A stretch of 64,000 nucleotides of DNA, taken from Chloroflexota bacterium (GTDB lineage Bacteria; Chloroflexota; UBA11872). Under the pieces are notes generated by a model that saw only the letters and a program-made list of their open reading frames with translations, was not told the origin of the DNA and ran no database searches. Shown in pieces: positions 47,236 through 56,842 of the stretch. Numbering within the stretch: the stretch's first letter is position 1; every line of letters begins with the position of its first letter. The stretch covers positions 19,708 through 83,707 of the forward strand of contig JAPPNP010000054.1 of NCBI GenBank assembly GCA_028873795.1. Direction: 5' to 3'. The position numbers and the translations under genes are program-made.

Positions 47236-48230
47236 TCGAGTCCTCGCAGGAGCGGTCGCACGTAGGCCGCGGCTTCCCGCACGCCCTCGGCATAGTCCTG
47301 ATACGGATCCTCATTCTCGAGGCTAAGCGCGCCGGAGTAGCCAACCTCCCGCAGTGCCTCGAAGAACGCCGTCCACACATCGTCGCCATGGCCGCGGCCA
47401 ACGGTCCGGTGCACCCAGGCGCGCGGGGCGTCGGCCCCGAATGGCCGCCCGTCGAGCACGCCGGCCGTGGCGACTTCGCCGCCGATGAGCTGCGTGTCTT
47501 TGACGTGTACGTGCGCCACTGAGTCGCCCAGGGCGCGCACCACCGCGACGGGGTCCATCCCCTGCCAGAAGAGGTGGCTGGGATCGACGTTGGCGGCGAT
47601 GACGGGACCAACCGCGTCTTGCAGCCGCATAAACGTCGGGACGTTGTAGACCAGGTGTATCGGGTGCAGCTCCAGCGCCACGCGCTCGACCCCGCGGCTG
47701 GTCGCGTAGCCCGCCAGGTCGCGCCAGAGTCCCACGGCCGCTTGCCAGTGACGCTCACGCAACGCCACCGACTCCTCGGGCCAGGGAAAGCTGACCCAAT
47801 TCACGGTGCTGGCCGCCGGCCCGTCTGCCCCCGTGCCCGACATGCTGATGACGGTGCCGACGTCCAGCAGGCTGGCAAGCTCGATGGTGCGCCGGATGAG
47901 CCGCCGCGCGCGCCCGCCGATGCGCGGGTGCAGCGGCATGCCCGCGGCATTGAGCGCCGCGATCGAAAGCCCGCGGTCGGCAATCATGGCGCGCAAATCG
48001 CGCCGCAGCGGGGCATTTGCCACCAAGAGCTCCGCCGCCGCCGGCTGGCCGGCCTGCGTAATCTCGACCACCTCGGCGCCGATCTCGGCCGCCAGGTCCA
48101 GGGACGCCTCGAACTCCGAGCGCGTGACCGTGGAGCGTTCCCAGCGAGGCTTGGCCGCGCCGGCGCTCGGCTCCACGTCAATGCGGCCATGCGACGCCGT
48201 GAACAGGCGGACCAGCAGGCCCAGCCGCAT
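47232..48230 (-). CDS. Sugar phosphate isomerase/epimerase (xylose isomerase-like TIM barrel)
   Basis: AANVDPSHLFWQGMDPVAVVRALGDSVAHVHVKDTQLIGGE; ATGA-type overlap with 46108 gene. Confidence 0.9.
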   Translation of the reverse strand: MRLGLLVRLFTASHGRIDVEPSAGAAKPRWERSTVTRSEFEASLDLAAEIGAEVVEITQAGQPAAAELLVANAPLRRDLRAMIADRGLSIAALNAAGMPLHPRIGGRARRLIRRTIELASLLDVGTVISMSGTGADGPAASTVNWVSFPWPEESVALRERHWQAAVGLWRDLAGYATSRGVERVALELHPIHLVYNVPTFMRLQDAVGPVIAANVDPSHLFWQGMDPVAVVRALGDSVAHVHVKDTQLIGGEVATAGVLDGRPFGADAPRAWVHRTVGRGHGDDVWTAFFEALREVGYSGALSLENEDPYQDYAEGVREAAAYVRPLLRGLE

Positions 48231-48263
48231 GCCTATCGCATCTTTCGAGGATTCAGCGGCGGA

Positions 48264-49463
48264 CTAGGTTCCCGGACTCTGCACGTCGATCACCGCGCGG
48301 CAGATTCGCTGCGACGGCAGGCCGATGGTCCCGAGCTCGCGGGTGAAGTCCGAGTCCGAGTAGATCACGTGCAGCCGGTCGTCCCGGTACATCTTGGAGG
48401 TGTAGGAGCAGCCGCCGCGCGTGTGGAAGGCGAAGGGCGTCTCCCAGTGCTCGCCGTTGCCGTCCAGACTCAGCATCACGTGCGTGACCTGCGGGTGTCC
48501 GTAGGCCCCGCGGCCGGAGGCGCAGGCGAGGATGCCGTTGGGCAGCAGCGTGAGCCGGGGCTTGACGGCCTGCCAGCCGGTGTTGGTGGGCTCGGACCAG
48601 GTGCGGCCGCCGTCGGTGGAGCGCGACTGGAACATCGGCGAGTAGCTGCCGGTCCGCATCACGCAGAGGATGTCGCCGTTGGCCGTGACGGAGAGATCGG
48701 CCTCGTCGAAGCCCTCGTCCACGGCGCGATCGGCGTGGCCGTAGACGGGCTTGAGCTCGCCGGCGTCGAACTTGTGCACGAAGTCCCAGGTGTAGCCCTG
48801 GTCGCTCGAACGAACGATGAAGACGCCGATGCGCGTCTTGCGGATGCGTCCCCGGGTGTCGGTGGACCACTGGTCGGCCGGCAGCAGGTCCACCCACTCC
48901 AGCGCCGTCAGGTAGTCGCCGTTGTCCAGCTCGATGAGCGAGCTGTACGACTGGTACGAGGCCCGCTCGAACGGCAGGTCGCGCACCTTGAAGGTGTGTT
49001 TTTCCAGCGGCTCGCCGGCCTTGGACCATCGCCGCCAGAGAAACGTCGGGCTCTCGATTTGCCCGACCTCGTGGTACGAGCCTGAGGTGCGATCCTTCCA
49101 GCGCTCGGCCAACTCCACCGTGTCGTGGTCGATGTACACGATGGTGTCGTCGCGCGGGTATCCCAAGACGCCGGACGCGAACTCGATGCCCTGACGACCG
49201 GTGTCCGGGTGGATGTAAACCATGGGGTGATCGTCGGGCGCCTTGCGCCAGGTGGCGCCGGCGTCATCGGAGACGGCGACCTGCAGCGGCTCGTGGCCGC
49301 CGTGACGTCCCCCGTGATAGCTCAGGAACATGTGGTCGCCTTCGAGCTCCACCAACCCCGGGAAGTTGATGACCGAATCCGTGGTCTCGAACCAGGTGTC
49401 GATGCGCTCGACGGAGATCGACGCCGTGCGGCCGTTTCTCTCGTAGGTGGCCTGCCGCAGCAT
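48264..49463 (-). CDS. BNR/Asp-box sialidase-like protein (array copy 1)
   Basis: SDDAGATWRK, SSDQGYTWDF, STDGGRTWSE Asp-boxes; LPSQRICRAVIDV C-terminus shared by array. Confidence 0.85.
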   Translation of the reverse strand: MLRQATYERNGRTASISVERIDTWFETTDSVINFPGLVELEGDHMFLSYHGGRHGGHEPLQVAVSDDAGATWRKAPDDHPMVYIHPDTGRQGIEFASGVLGYPRDDTIVYIDHDTVELAERWKDRTSGSYHEVGQIESPTFLWRRWSKAGEPLEKHTFKVRDLPFERASYQSYSSLIELDNGDYLTALEWVDLLPADQWSTDTRGRIRKTRIGVFIVRSSDQGYTWDFVHKFDAGELKPVYGHADRAVDEGFDEADLSVTANGDILCVMRTGSYSPMFQSRSTDGGRTWSEPTNTGWQAVKPRLTLLPNGILACASGRGAYGHPQVTHVMLSLDGNGEHWETPFAFHTRGGCSYTSKMYRDDRLHVIYSDSDFTRELGTIGLPSQRICRAVIDVQSPGT

Positions 49464-49559
49464 GGATGTGACTCCAGTTCTCGGGCGCCGAAATGCTAGC
49501 CCCAGGGGTGTGCGCGTGTCGAACCTCGAAGCGTGTCCCTGCGATTCTGCGCCGACATC

Positions 49560-49640
49560 CGGAACCGAGCCGCGGGCAGGTCATTTCCTGCGACCGAGAT
49601 TGGGGCTCTAGATTCCTCGCTGCGCTCGGAATGACAGGCG
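49560..49640. repeat. Family C repeat fragment (gattcctcgctgcgctcggaatgac)
   Basis: tagattcctcgctgcgctcggaatgacagg; matches right arm of 28552-28630. Confidence 0.65.
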
Positions 49641-49682
49641 GGGCCCTGTGTGCGTCCGGAAATCCGCGCTTCGAGACGCTGC

Positions 49683-50849
49683 TTAGCTGTCGTGGAGGCG
49701 CACGTCGATCACGGCGCGGCGGATGCGCTGTGAGGGCAGGTTGTGCGTGCCGAAGGGTCGGGTGAAGTCGGAGTCGGAGAAGACGACGTGCAATTTCCCG
49801 TCGCGAACCAACGTCGAGGTATAGGAGCACCCCGGACCGGTGTGGAAGCAGAACGGCGCTTCCCAGTGATTGCCGGTGCCGTCAAGGCTGATCATCACGT
49901 GGGTGACCTGGGGATGGCCGTAGGCCCCGCGGCCGGCCGCGCAAGTGAGCACGCCGTTGGGCAATAGGTTCAGCCGTGGCTTGACGCCTTGCCAGCCGAC
50001 CGGATGCGGCGTTCCCCAGGTGTGCCCGCCGTCGGTGGAGCGCGTCTGCCACATGGGGGAGTACGAGCCGGTGCGGTTGACGCACAGGATGTCACCGTTG
50101 GCGGCGACGACCAGGTCGGCCTCGGTGAGCCCCTCGTCGACGGGTCGATCGCTCACGCCATAGACCAGCGGCAGCTCTTCAGGGCGGAACGCCGTGACGA
50201 AGTCCCACGTGCGGCCGCGGTCACGCGACCGGACGATGAACGTCGTCATGGTGATTGCCCAGCGGTGCCGGCCGTCGTCGCGAATCTCGTCAGTCTTCCT
50301 GGGTGGGCCGACCTGGGCCTCCATGGCGGCGAGCAGGCTGCCGTCGTCGAGGTCCAGGATCTTGGCGTAGGTCTGGTACGAGGCGGTCTCCCACGGCAGC
50401 CCGTCGATCTTGAACTCATGCCTGTCGATGGGGTCGCCGTTCGAGCGCCAGGTGCCCAGGCGAAAGGTCGGGTCGTCCTCCTGCATCACCAGGTGAAACG
50501 GTCCGACGTGCTTGTCCCACGTGCGCCGGTTGGCCTCGACCGTGTTGTGCTCCAGCCGCATGATCGTGCCGTCGCGGAGATATCCCAGGCTGCCGCCGCC
50601 GAGGTCCATGCCGGGAGGTGGGTCGCCCCAGGTCTCGCCGTCGTCGGTCGAAAAGGCGTCGCGTTTGGGCTCCACGTCGGCGATGGCGTGCTGCGAGCGG
50701 CTGAAGCGCATGAAGAGGCAGTCGTCGGCGAGCTCGACGACATGGGGAAAGTTGAGGATGACCTCGGTGTCTTCCTGCCAGGTGTCGATGCGCTCGACGC
50801 TCAGGGTCGCGGTGCGCTGGCCGTCGCTGTAGGTGGCGGACTCGATCAT
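49683..50849 (-). CDS. BNR/Asp-box sialidase-like protein (array copy 2)
   Basis: SRDRGRTWDF, STDGGHTWGT Asp-boxes; near-identical to copy 4. Confidence 0.85.
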   Translation of the reverse strand: MIESATYSDGQRTATLSVERIDTWQEDTEVILNFPHVVELADDCLFMRFSRSQHAIADVEPKRDAFSTDDGETWGDPPPGMDLGGGSLGYLRDGTIMRLEHNTVEANRRTWDKHVGPFHLVMQEDDPTFRLGTWRSNGDPIDRHEFKIDGLPWETASYQTYAKILDLDDGSLLAAMEAQVGPPRKTDEIRDDGRHRWAITMTTFIVRSRDRGRTWDFVTAFRPEELPLVYGVSDRPVDEGLTEADLVVAANGDILCVNRTGSYSPMWQTRSTDGGHTWGTPHPVGWQGVKPRLNLLPNGVLTCAAGRGAYGHPQVTHVMISLDGTGNHWEAPFCFHTGPGCSYTSTLVRDGKLHVVFSDSDFTRPFGTHNLPSQRIRRAVIDVRLHDS

Positions 50850-50903
50850 CGGGATGAACCTCCTGCGCGGCAGCGTGCCGGCGGGTTTCCGTGGCGCGGC
50901 CGG

Positions 50904-52100
50904 TCAACCATCGAGAACGGAGATGTCGAGAACGGCCCGGCGAATGGTCTGCGACGGCAGCTCGCCGGTGCCCATCTCACGGGTGAAGTCGGAATGGGAG
51001 TAGACCACGTGCAGCCGGTCGTCGCGCTGCATGGTCGAGGTGTAGGAGCAGCCGGGTCCGGTGTGGAAGGCGAACGGCACTTCCCAGTGACGCCCGGTGC
51101 CGTCCAGGCTGAGGGTCACGTGGGTCACCTGCGGGTGCCCGTAGGCCCCGCGACCGGCGGCGCAGGCCAGCACGCCGTTGGGCAGCAGCTCCAAGCGCGG
51201 CTTGACCCCTTGCCAGCCGGCGTTCACAGGGGTCGACCAGGTGCGCCCGCCGTCCTCGGAGCGCGACATATGCATCGGCGAGTACGACCCGGTGCGGAAC
51301 ATGCAGAGGATGTCGTCATTGGCGAGCCTGACCAGGTCGGCCTCGTTGAAGCCTTCGTCCAACCGACGGTCGCCGGGGCCGTAGGTCGGTTTGAGCGCGT
51401 AGGCGTCAAAGGCGTGCACGAAGTCCCAGCTCTTGCCGCGGTCGCTCGAGCGCACGATGAAGACGCTGGTGATCGTCTTGCGCACGCGGTTGGGCAAGGT
51501 CTGCCATTCACTTTCCGGCAGGATCCTGACCCACTCCAACGCCGTGAGGAAGTCGCCGTCGTCAAGCTCGAGCAGGCGCGAGTAGCACTGGTAGGACGCG
51601 CGACGCCACGGCATACCGCGCACCTTGAACGGGAAGCTCTCGATCGGCGTGGCGTCGGCGGTCCAGCGATGGAAGCGGAACGTGGGGTCTTCCTCCTGGA
51701 ACTGGTCGTGATACGGCCCGTGCGCGCGGTCGTAGCCCACGCTCAGCGCGTGCTCGGTGCTGTGGTTGATGCGCACGAAGGAGCCATCGCGCAGGTGTCC
51801 GGTCACTCCGGAGTCGTGGGTCTCGTTGATGAGGCCGGTCCGCGCATCGCGCGAGAGCAGCGGAAAGTCGTTGGGCAAGCGGCGCCAGGTGGCCCCGGCG
51901 TCGTCGGACAGGTAGGCCCACGTGGGTTCCTCGCCGCCGTGGCGGCCGTGGTGAATGGTCATGAAGAGGCGGTCGCCGTCGAGTTCCACGACGCCGGGGA
52001 AGTTGATGATCGACTCGTGGTCTTCCAGCCAGGTGTCAATCCGTTCGACGGCGATCTGGACCGAGCGCCTGCCGTCGGTGTATGTGGCGCTTTCGATCAT
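50904..52100 (-). CDS. BNR/Asp-box sialidase-like protein (array copy 3)
   Basis: SDDAGATWRR, SSDRGKSWDF, SEDGGRTWST. Confidence 0.85.
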   Translation of the reverse strand: MIESATYTDGRRSVQIAVERIDTWLEDHESIINFPGVVELDGDRLFMTIHHGRHGGEEPTWAYLSDDAGATWRRLPNDFPLLSRDARTGLINETHDSGVTGHLRDGSFVRINHSTEHALSVGYDRAHGPYHDQFQEEDPTFRFHRWTADATPIESFPFKVRGMPWRRASYQCYSRLLELDDGDFLTALEWVRILPESEWQTLPNRVRKTITSVFIVRSSDRGKSWDFVHAFDAYALKPTYGPGDRRLDEGFNEADLVRLANDDILCMFRTGSYSPMHMSRSEDGGRTWSTPVNAGWQGVKPRLELLPNGVLACAAGRGAYGHPQVTHVTLSLDGTGRHWEVPFAFHTGPGCSYTSTMQRDDRLHVVYSHSDFTREMGTGELPSQTIRRAVLDISVLDG

Positions 52101-52112
52101 GCGTGCCTGCTT

Positions 52113-53279
52113 TCAGTCATTGTGGGTTTCGACGCTGATCACGGCGCGCCGAATGCGCTGCGAGGGCAGGTTGTGCGTCCCGAACGGTCGTGTGAAGTCG
52201 GAGTCGGAGAAGACGACGTGCAGTTTCCCGTCCCGGACCAACGTGGAGGTGTAGGAGCACCCCGGACCGGTGTGGAAGCCAAACGGCGCTTCCCAGTGGT
52301 TGCCGGTGCCGTCGACGCTGATCATCACGTGGGTGACCTGCGGGTGACCGTAGCCGCCGCGGCCGGCGGCGCAGGTGAGCACGCCGTTGGGCAACAAATT
52401 CAGCCGGGGCTTGACGCCCTGCCAGCCGACCGGCGCGGGCGTGCCCCAGGTGTGGCCGCCGTCGGTCGAGCGCGTTTGCCACATGGGGGAATACGAGCCG
52501 GTGCGGTTGACGCACAGGATGTCGCCGTTGGCGGCGACGACCAGGTCGGCCTCGGTGAGCCCCTCGTCCACGGGTAGATCGCCACCGCCGTAGACCAGGT
52601 TCAACTCCTCCGGTCGAAAGGCGGTGACGAAGTCCCACGTCCGACCGCGGTCGCGCGACCGGACGATGAAGGTCGTCATGGTGATTGCCCAGCGGTGCCG
52701 GCCGTCGTCGAGAATCTTGTCGGTCATCCGCGGCGGGCCCACTTGGGCCTCCATGGCGGCGAGTAGGCTGCCGTCGTCGAGGTCCAGGATCTTGGCGTAG
52801 GTCTGGTAGGAGGCGGTCTTCCACGGCAGCCCGTCGATCTTGAATTCCAGGCTTTCGATGGGCTCGCCGTTGGAGCGCCACGTGCGCACCAGAAACGTCG
52901 GGTCGTCCTCCTGCATCGCCAGGTGGAACGGGCCCGCGTGCTTGTCCCACGTGCGCCGATTGGCCTCGACCGTGTTGTGCTCCAGCCGCATGATCGTGCC
53001 GTCGCGGAGGTAGCCCAGGCTGCCGCCGCCGAACTCCATGCCCGGCGGCGGGTCGCCCCACGATTCGCCGTCGTCGGTCGAAAAGGCGTCGCGATGGGGC
53101 TCCTCGTCGGCGATGGCGTGCTGCGAGCGGCTGAAGCGCATGAACAGGCAGTTGTCGGCGAGCTCGACGACGTGGGGAAAGTTGAGGATGACCTCGGTGT
53201 CTTCCTGCCAGGTGTCGATGCGCTCCACGCCGATTCGCACCGAGCGCGAGCCGTCGGTGTAGATGGCGCTTTCAATCAT
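52113..53279 (-). CDS. BNR/Asp-box sialidase-like protein (array copy 4)
   Basis: Near-identical interior to copy 2, ends resembling copies 3 and 5. Confidence 0.85.
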   Translation of the reverse strand: MIESAIYTDGSRSVRIGVERIDTWQEDTEVILNFPHVVELADNCLFMRFSRSQHAIADEEPHRDAFSTDDGESWGDPPPGMEFGGGSLGYLRDGTIMRLEHNTVEANRRTWDKHAGPFHLAMQEDDPTFLVRTWRSNGEPIESLEFKIDGLPWKTASYQTYAKILDLDDGSLLAAMEAQVGPPRMTDKILDDGRHRWAITMTTFIVRSRDRGRTWDFVTAFRPEELNLVYGGGDLPVDEGLTEADLVVAANGDILCVNRTGSYSPMWQTRSTDGGHTWGTPAPVGWQGVKPRLNLLPNGVLTCAAGRGGYGHPQVTHVMISVDGTGNHWEAPFGFHTGPGCSYTSTLVRDGKLHVVFSDSDFTRPFGTHNLPSQRIRRAVISVETHND

Positions 53280-53291
53280 GCGGGCCGGCTT

Positions 53292-54500
53292 TCAGTCATC
53301 GTGGGTCTCGACGTTGATCACGGCGCGCCGGATGCGTTGCGAGGGGAGTTGGTTGGTGCCCATCTCGCGGGTGAAGTCGGAGTGCGAGAACACGACGTGC
53401 AGCTGGCCGTCCTGGACGAAGGTGGTGGTGTAGGAGCACCCCGGGCCGGTATGGAAGGGGAACGGCATCTCCCAGTGACTGCCGGTGCCGTCGAGGCTCA
53501 GGATCACGTGGGTGACCTGCGGATGCCCGTAGCCGCCGCGTCCCGAGACGGCCGCCAGCACGCCGTTCGAGAGGAGATGGAGCCGCGGTTTCACGGCGGG
53601 CCAGCCCATGCACTCGGGCTCGGTCCACGTATCGCCGCCGTCGGGGGAGCGCGTCTGGAAAATCGGCGAGTACGAGCCGCTACGCATGATCAGCACCAGG
53701 TCGCCGTTGGATGCGATCTCCAGGTCGGCTTCGTCGAATCCCTCGTCGACGGGCCGGTCGTGCGGGCCGTAGACCTGCTCGTGCTCCCAAGGATGGAAAG
53801 CCGCCGTAACTTCCCAGGTTTCGCCGTTGTCGTGCGAGCGGATAATGCCCACCGAGAAGCGCATGTTGAAATGCGGGCGGCCCCGGCGGTCCACGCCCGG
53901 CAGGCGCGGCGGTGCGCCCGCCAGCACGCCCACGGCCGTCAGCAACTCGCCGCCGCCGAGCTCGAGAATCCTGGCGTAGTTCTCGTAAGACCCAGTCTCC
54001 CAGGGCGTGTTCTGCAGCGTGATCAGGCGGTTTTCCAGCGGTTCGCCAGAATTGCTCCAGCGCCGCCAGCGCAGCCTGTGGTCGGCCGTTTGCATGATCG
54101 CGTGCAAGGGACCATCGCGCCGACTCCATTGGCGATGCTCGAGATCGGCCTGGTGGACGTCGATGTGGGTGATGGTGCCGTCTTGCATGTAGCCACGGTT
54201 GCCGCCGGCGAAGGTGAGGTAGTTCTCGCCGGTCAGTGGGTGCGCGTCGAGGAACGGGCTGTCGAGGCCCAGCAACGTCCAGGTGGCGCCGCCGTCCTCG
54301 GAGAGAAAGGTGCGCAGCGGCTCGCCCTCGAAGTCACCGTGACGGGCGTGATTGGCGCTCAGCACCAGCCGATCCCCGTCGAGCACGACGATGCCCGGAA
54401 AATTCACGATGGTGTCGGTGTATTCGACGAACGTGTCGATGCGCTCGACCGAGATGGTGGCGCGTCGTCCGTCGCGTGCGTAGGTGGCCGTGGTCAGCAT
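53292..54500 (-). CDS. BNR/Asp-box sialidase-like protein (array copy 5)
   Basis: Start at 54500 (MLTTATYARDGRRATISVERIDTF); SEDGGATWTL, SHDNGETWEV, SPDGGDTWTE. Confidence 0.85.
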   Translation of the reverse strand: MLTTATYARDGRRATISVERIDTFVEYTDTIVNFPGIVVLDGDRLVLSANHARHGDFEGEPLRTFLSEDGGATWTLLGLDSPFLDAHPLTGENYLTFAGGNRGYMQDGTITHIDVHQADLEHRQWSRRDGPLHAIMQTADHRLRWRRWSNSGEPLENRLITLQNTPWETGSYENYARILELGGGELLTAVGVLAGAPPRLPGVDRRGRPHFNMRFSVGIIRSHDNGETWEVTAAFHPWEHEQVYGPHDRPVDEGFDEADLEIASNGDLVLIMRSGSYSPIFQTRSPDGGDTWTEPECMGWPAVKPRLHLLSNGVLAAVSGRGGYGHPQVTHVILSLDGTGSHWEMPFPFHTGPGCSYTTTFVQDGQLHVVFSHSDFTREMGTNQLPSQRIRRAVINVETHDD

Positions 54501-54565
54501 GGGCCTGAGCTCCTTCGAGCCCTGGCGGGCTGCGGAGGCGTCGTGACCCGAGTACACCACGCCCG

Positions 54566-54600
54566 CACGCGCCGCGCGAGTGTCGCGAGTGCGGCGCGTG
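54566..54600. promoter_or_regulatory. Long inverted repeat in divergent intergenic region (possible operator)
   Basis: cacgcgccgc gcgagtgtcgcgagt gcggcgcgtg, perfect 10-bp arms. Confidence 0.5.
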
Positions 54601-54749
54601 GCACCCGGGTAATCCAATCGTCCAGGCGCTGGCGGGTGGCGGGCCGTGTTGCCGGTCGGCGCACCTATTGAGTAGCATGCCCTTGCTCGGGGAACTTGCG
54701 CAGAGCGGACGCGCAACGCAGACACCGCGCTTCGGCGTGAAGGGATGAC

Positions 54750-55718
54750 ATGACCCAATACATCATCCGTCGCGTTCTCATCTCGATTCCGCTGCTGTTC
54801 TTGCTGTCCCTGACGTCGTTCATCGTCTTCCAGCTCGCGCCGGGCGACCCGATTCAGGCGTTGATCGATCCCGAAGAAATGCTCTACATGGGGCCCCACG
54901 ACATCGAGGAGCTCCTCAAGGAGTACGGGCTCGACAAGCCGGTGCCGGTGCAGTACTTCCTCTGGCTGAAGGAAGCCATCCAAGGCAATCTGGGCTACTC
55001 CATCCAGACGCACAATGTTCCTGTGCTGGAGTTGATCCTCGACCGGCTGCCGCCGACGATCAGCTTGATGACGGCCACGGTGGCGGTGGGATTGGCCCTT
55101 GGTCTGCTGTTCGGCGTGATCTCAGCCCTCTACCAGTACTCGCGAATGGACTACACGCTCACGATCAGCGCCTTCTTCATGCTGTCCGTGCCCGAGTTCT
55201 TCTTCGCGTTGATGGGCATGTTCATCTTTGCGGTGACCTTGGGGTGGTTCCCGACGTTTGGCATGTGGACGCCCGGTGGCGAGACCGGCATTAACTGGGA
55301 CTTGCTGCACCACGCGGTGCTGCCGGTGTTCGCGCTGGCCATGAACGATATCGCCGGCCTGATGCGATATGCGCGCGCGTCGGTGCTCGACACCATTTCC
55401 GCCGACTTCGTGACCACGGCCCGGGCCAAGGGCCTGAGCGAGCGGCTGATTCTCTGGAAGCACGTCTTCCGCAACGCGCTGATTCCGATCGTCACGCTGA
55501 TCGGTCTCCGGCTGCCGGTGCTGTTCGGCGGCGCGCTGATCGTCGAGACGATCTTCCGCTGGCCGGGAGTCGGTTTGCTGGGATACACCGCACTGTTGCA
55601 GCGCGACTACCCGGTGATCATGGGCGTGCTCATCATCTCGTCGGTCATCACGCTGGCGGCAAACCTGCTGACCGATATTGCCTACGCCTGGGTTGATCCA
55701 CGGGTCCGCCACTCATGA
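54750..55718 (+). CDS. ABC transporter permease (DppB/OppB family)
   Basis: MTQYIIRRVLISIPLLFLLSLTSFIVFQLAPGDP; TTARAKGLSERLILWKHVFRNALIPIVTLIGL. Confidence 0.95.
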   Translation: MTQYIIRRVLISIPLLFLLSLTSFIVFQLAPGDPIQALIDPEEMLYMGPHDIEELLKEYGLDKPVPVQYFLWLKEAIQGNLGYSIQTHNVPVLELILDRLPPTISLMTATVAVGLALGLLFGVISALYQYSRMDYTLTISAFFMLSVPEFFFALMGMFIFAVTLGWFPTFGMWTPGGETGINWDLLHHAVLPVFALAMNDIAGLMRYARASVLDTISADFVTTARAKGLSERLILWKHVFRNALIPIVTLIGLRLPVLFGGALIVETIFRWPGVGLLGYTALLQRDYPVIMGVLIISSVITLAANLLTDIAYAWVDPRVRHS

Positions 55719-55737
55719 TCCAGCATCGAGGGGCCGC

Positions 55738-56706
55738 ATGAGCACTGAGAGTCGAGCCATGGACGAATCCGGCGCTCAGCCGAGTACGCCCATTTCCCAG
55801 GCGGCTGCCGATCTTGCCGCGGAAGAGATCATCGAGCTTCCGCCGGAGCTTTCGCCGTTTCGCCGAGCGTTTCGGCGCTTTCTCGCCCATAAGCTGGCTC
55901 TCGCGGGGTTCATCTGTCTCACGGTGATGGCGCTGCTGGCCGCCACCCAGGCGATCGTGTCGCCGTTCGATCCCGAGAAGCCGCACCTGTTCAAAGTTAA
56001 CCGTCCCCCGGACACCGTCAATTGGATGGGGACCGATCAGGTCGGGCGTGACGTATTCAGCCGGATTCTGCAGGGTGCGCGCGTGTCGCTGTCGGTGGGC
56101 ATCGTCGCGGTCTCCATCTACGTCGTCATCGGCTTCATCATCGGGTCCATCTCGGGACTCGCCGGCGGCTACGTCGACGATGCATTAATGCGCTTTACGG
56201 ACTTCGTGATGACCTTCCCGACGTTCATTCTTATCATCATCCTGGCGGGTATTACTGGTCCGAATATTTTCAACATCATGGTAATCATCGGAATCTTCGG
56301 CTGGCCGGGCCTGGCGCGGCTGTTCCGCGGCAACATCCTGGTGATGCGCGAACTGGAATACGTGATGGCGTCGAGTGCGCTGGGCGCCAGTCAGCGGTAC
56401 ATCATCGTGCGGCACATTCTGCCGAACATCGTCGGTCCGGTGACGGTGGCGATTACCCTGGGCGTGGCCGGTGCGATTCTCGCCGAGGCAGGGCTCAGCT
56501 TCCTCGGGTTCGGCGTCACCGAGCCCGCCGCGAGCTGGGGCTCGATGATCAACGCCGCGCGCGGCATCGCCTTCCTGGCCGGCTTCCCCTGGCTGTGGAT
56601 CGCCCCGGGCGCGGCGATCAGCCTCGCGGTGCTCTCGATCAACTTTATGGGTGACGGCCTGCGCGACGCCTTCGACGTGCGTGGGCGCAGCCAGTCCGGC
56701 GAGTAG
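55738..56706 (+). CDS. ABC transporter permease (DppC/OppC family)
   Basis: NWMGTDQVGRDVFSRILQGARVSLSVGIVAV; ASSALGASQRYIIVRHILPNIVGPVTV. Confidence 0.95.
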   Translation: MSTESRAMDESGAQPSTPISQAAADLAAEEIIELPPELSPFRRAFRRFLAHKLALAGFICLTVMALLAATQAIVSPFDPEKPHLFKVNRPPDTVNWMGTDQVGRDVFSRILQGARVSLSVGIVAVSIYVVIGFIIGSISGLAGGYVDDALMRFTDFVMTFPTFILIIILAGITGPNIFNIMVIIGIFGWPGLARLFRGNILVMRELEYVMASSALGASQRYIIVRHILPNIVGPVTVAITLGVAGAILAEAGLSFLGFGVTEPAASWGSMINAARGIAFLAGFPWLWIAPGAAISLAVLSINFMGDGLRDAFDVRGRSQSGE

Positions 56707-56842
56707 CCGCAACGCCTAGCTGTTCGACCGCCGGGATCTGAAAGCCCCCCGGCCGAGGTCAATCGGCGTCCGAGACTGACGCCCTTTCAGCCTGAATGTT
56801 GTCTGGTTGCCGCGTCGCCCTTCCGTGGGGCGGCGACGGCGA

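Noticed and set aside
49989-52577. 862-aa plus-strand ORF opposite the BNR array
   Set aside because: Antisense shadow of three Asp-box genes in high-GC DNA; low-complexity Arg/Gly/Val-rich product, spans intergenic gaps of well-supported minus-strand genes.
52923-54671. 582-aa plus-strand ORF
   Set aside because: Antisense to BNR copies 4 and 5, same reasoning.
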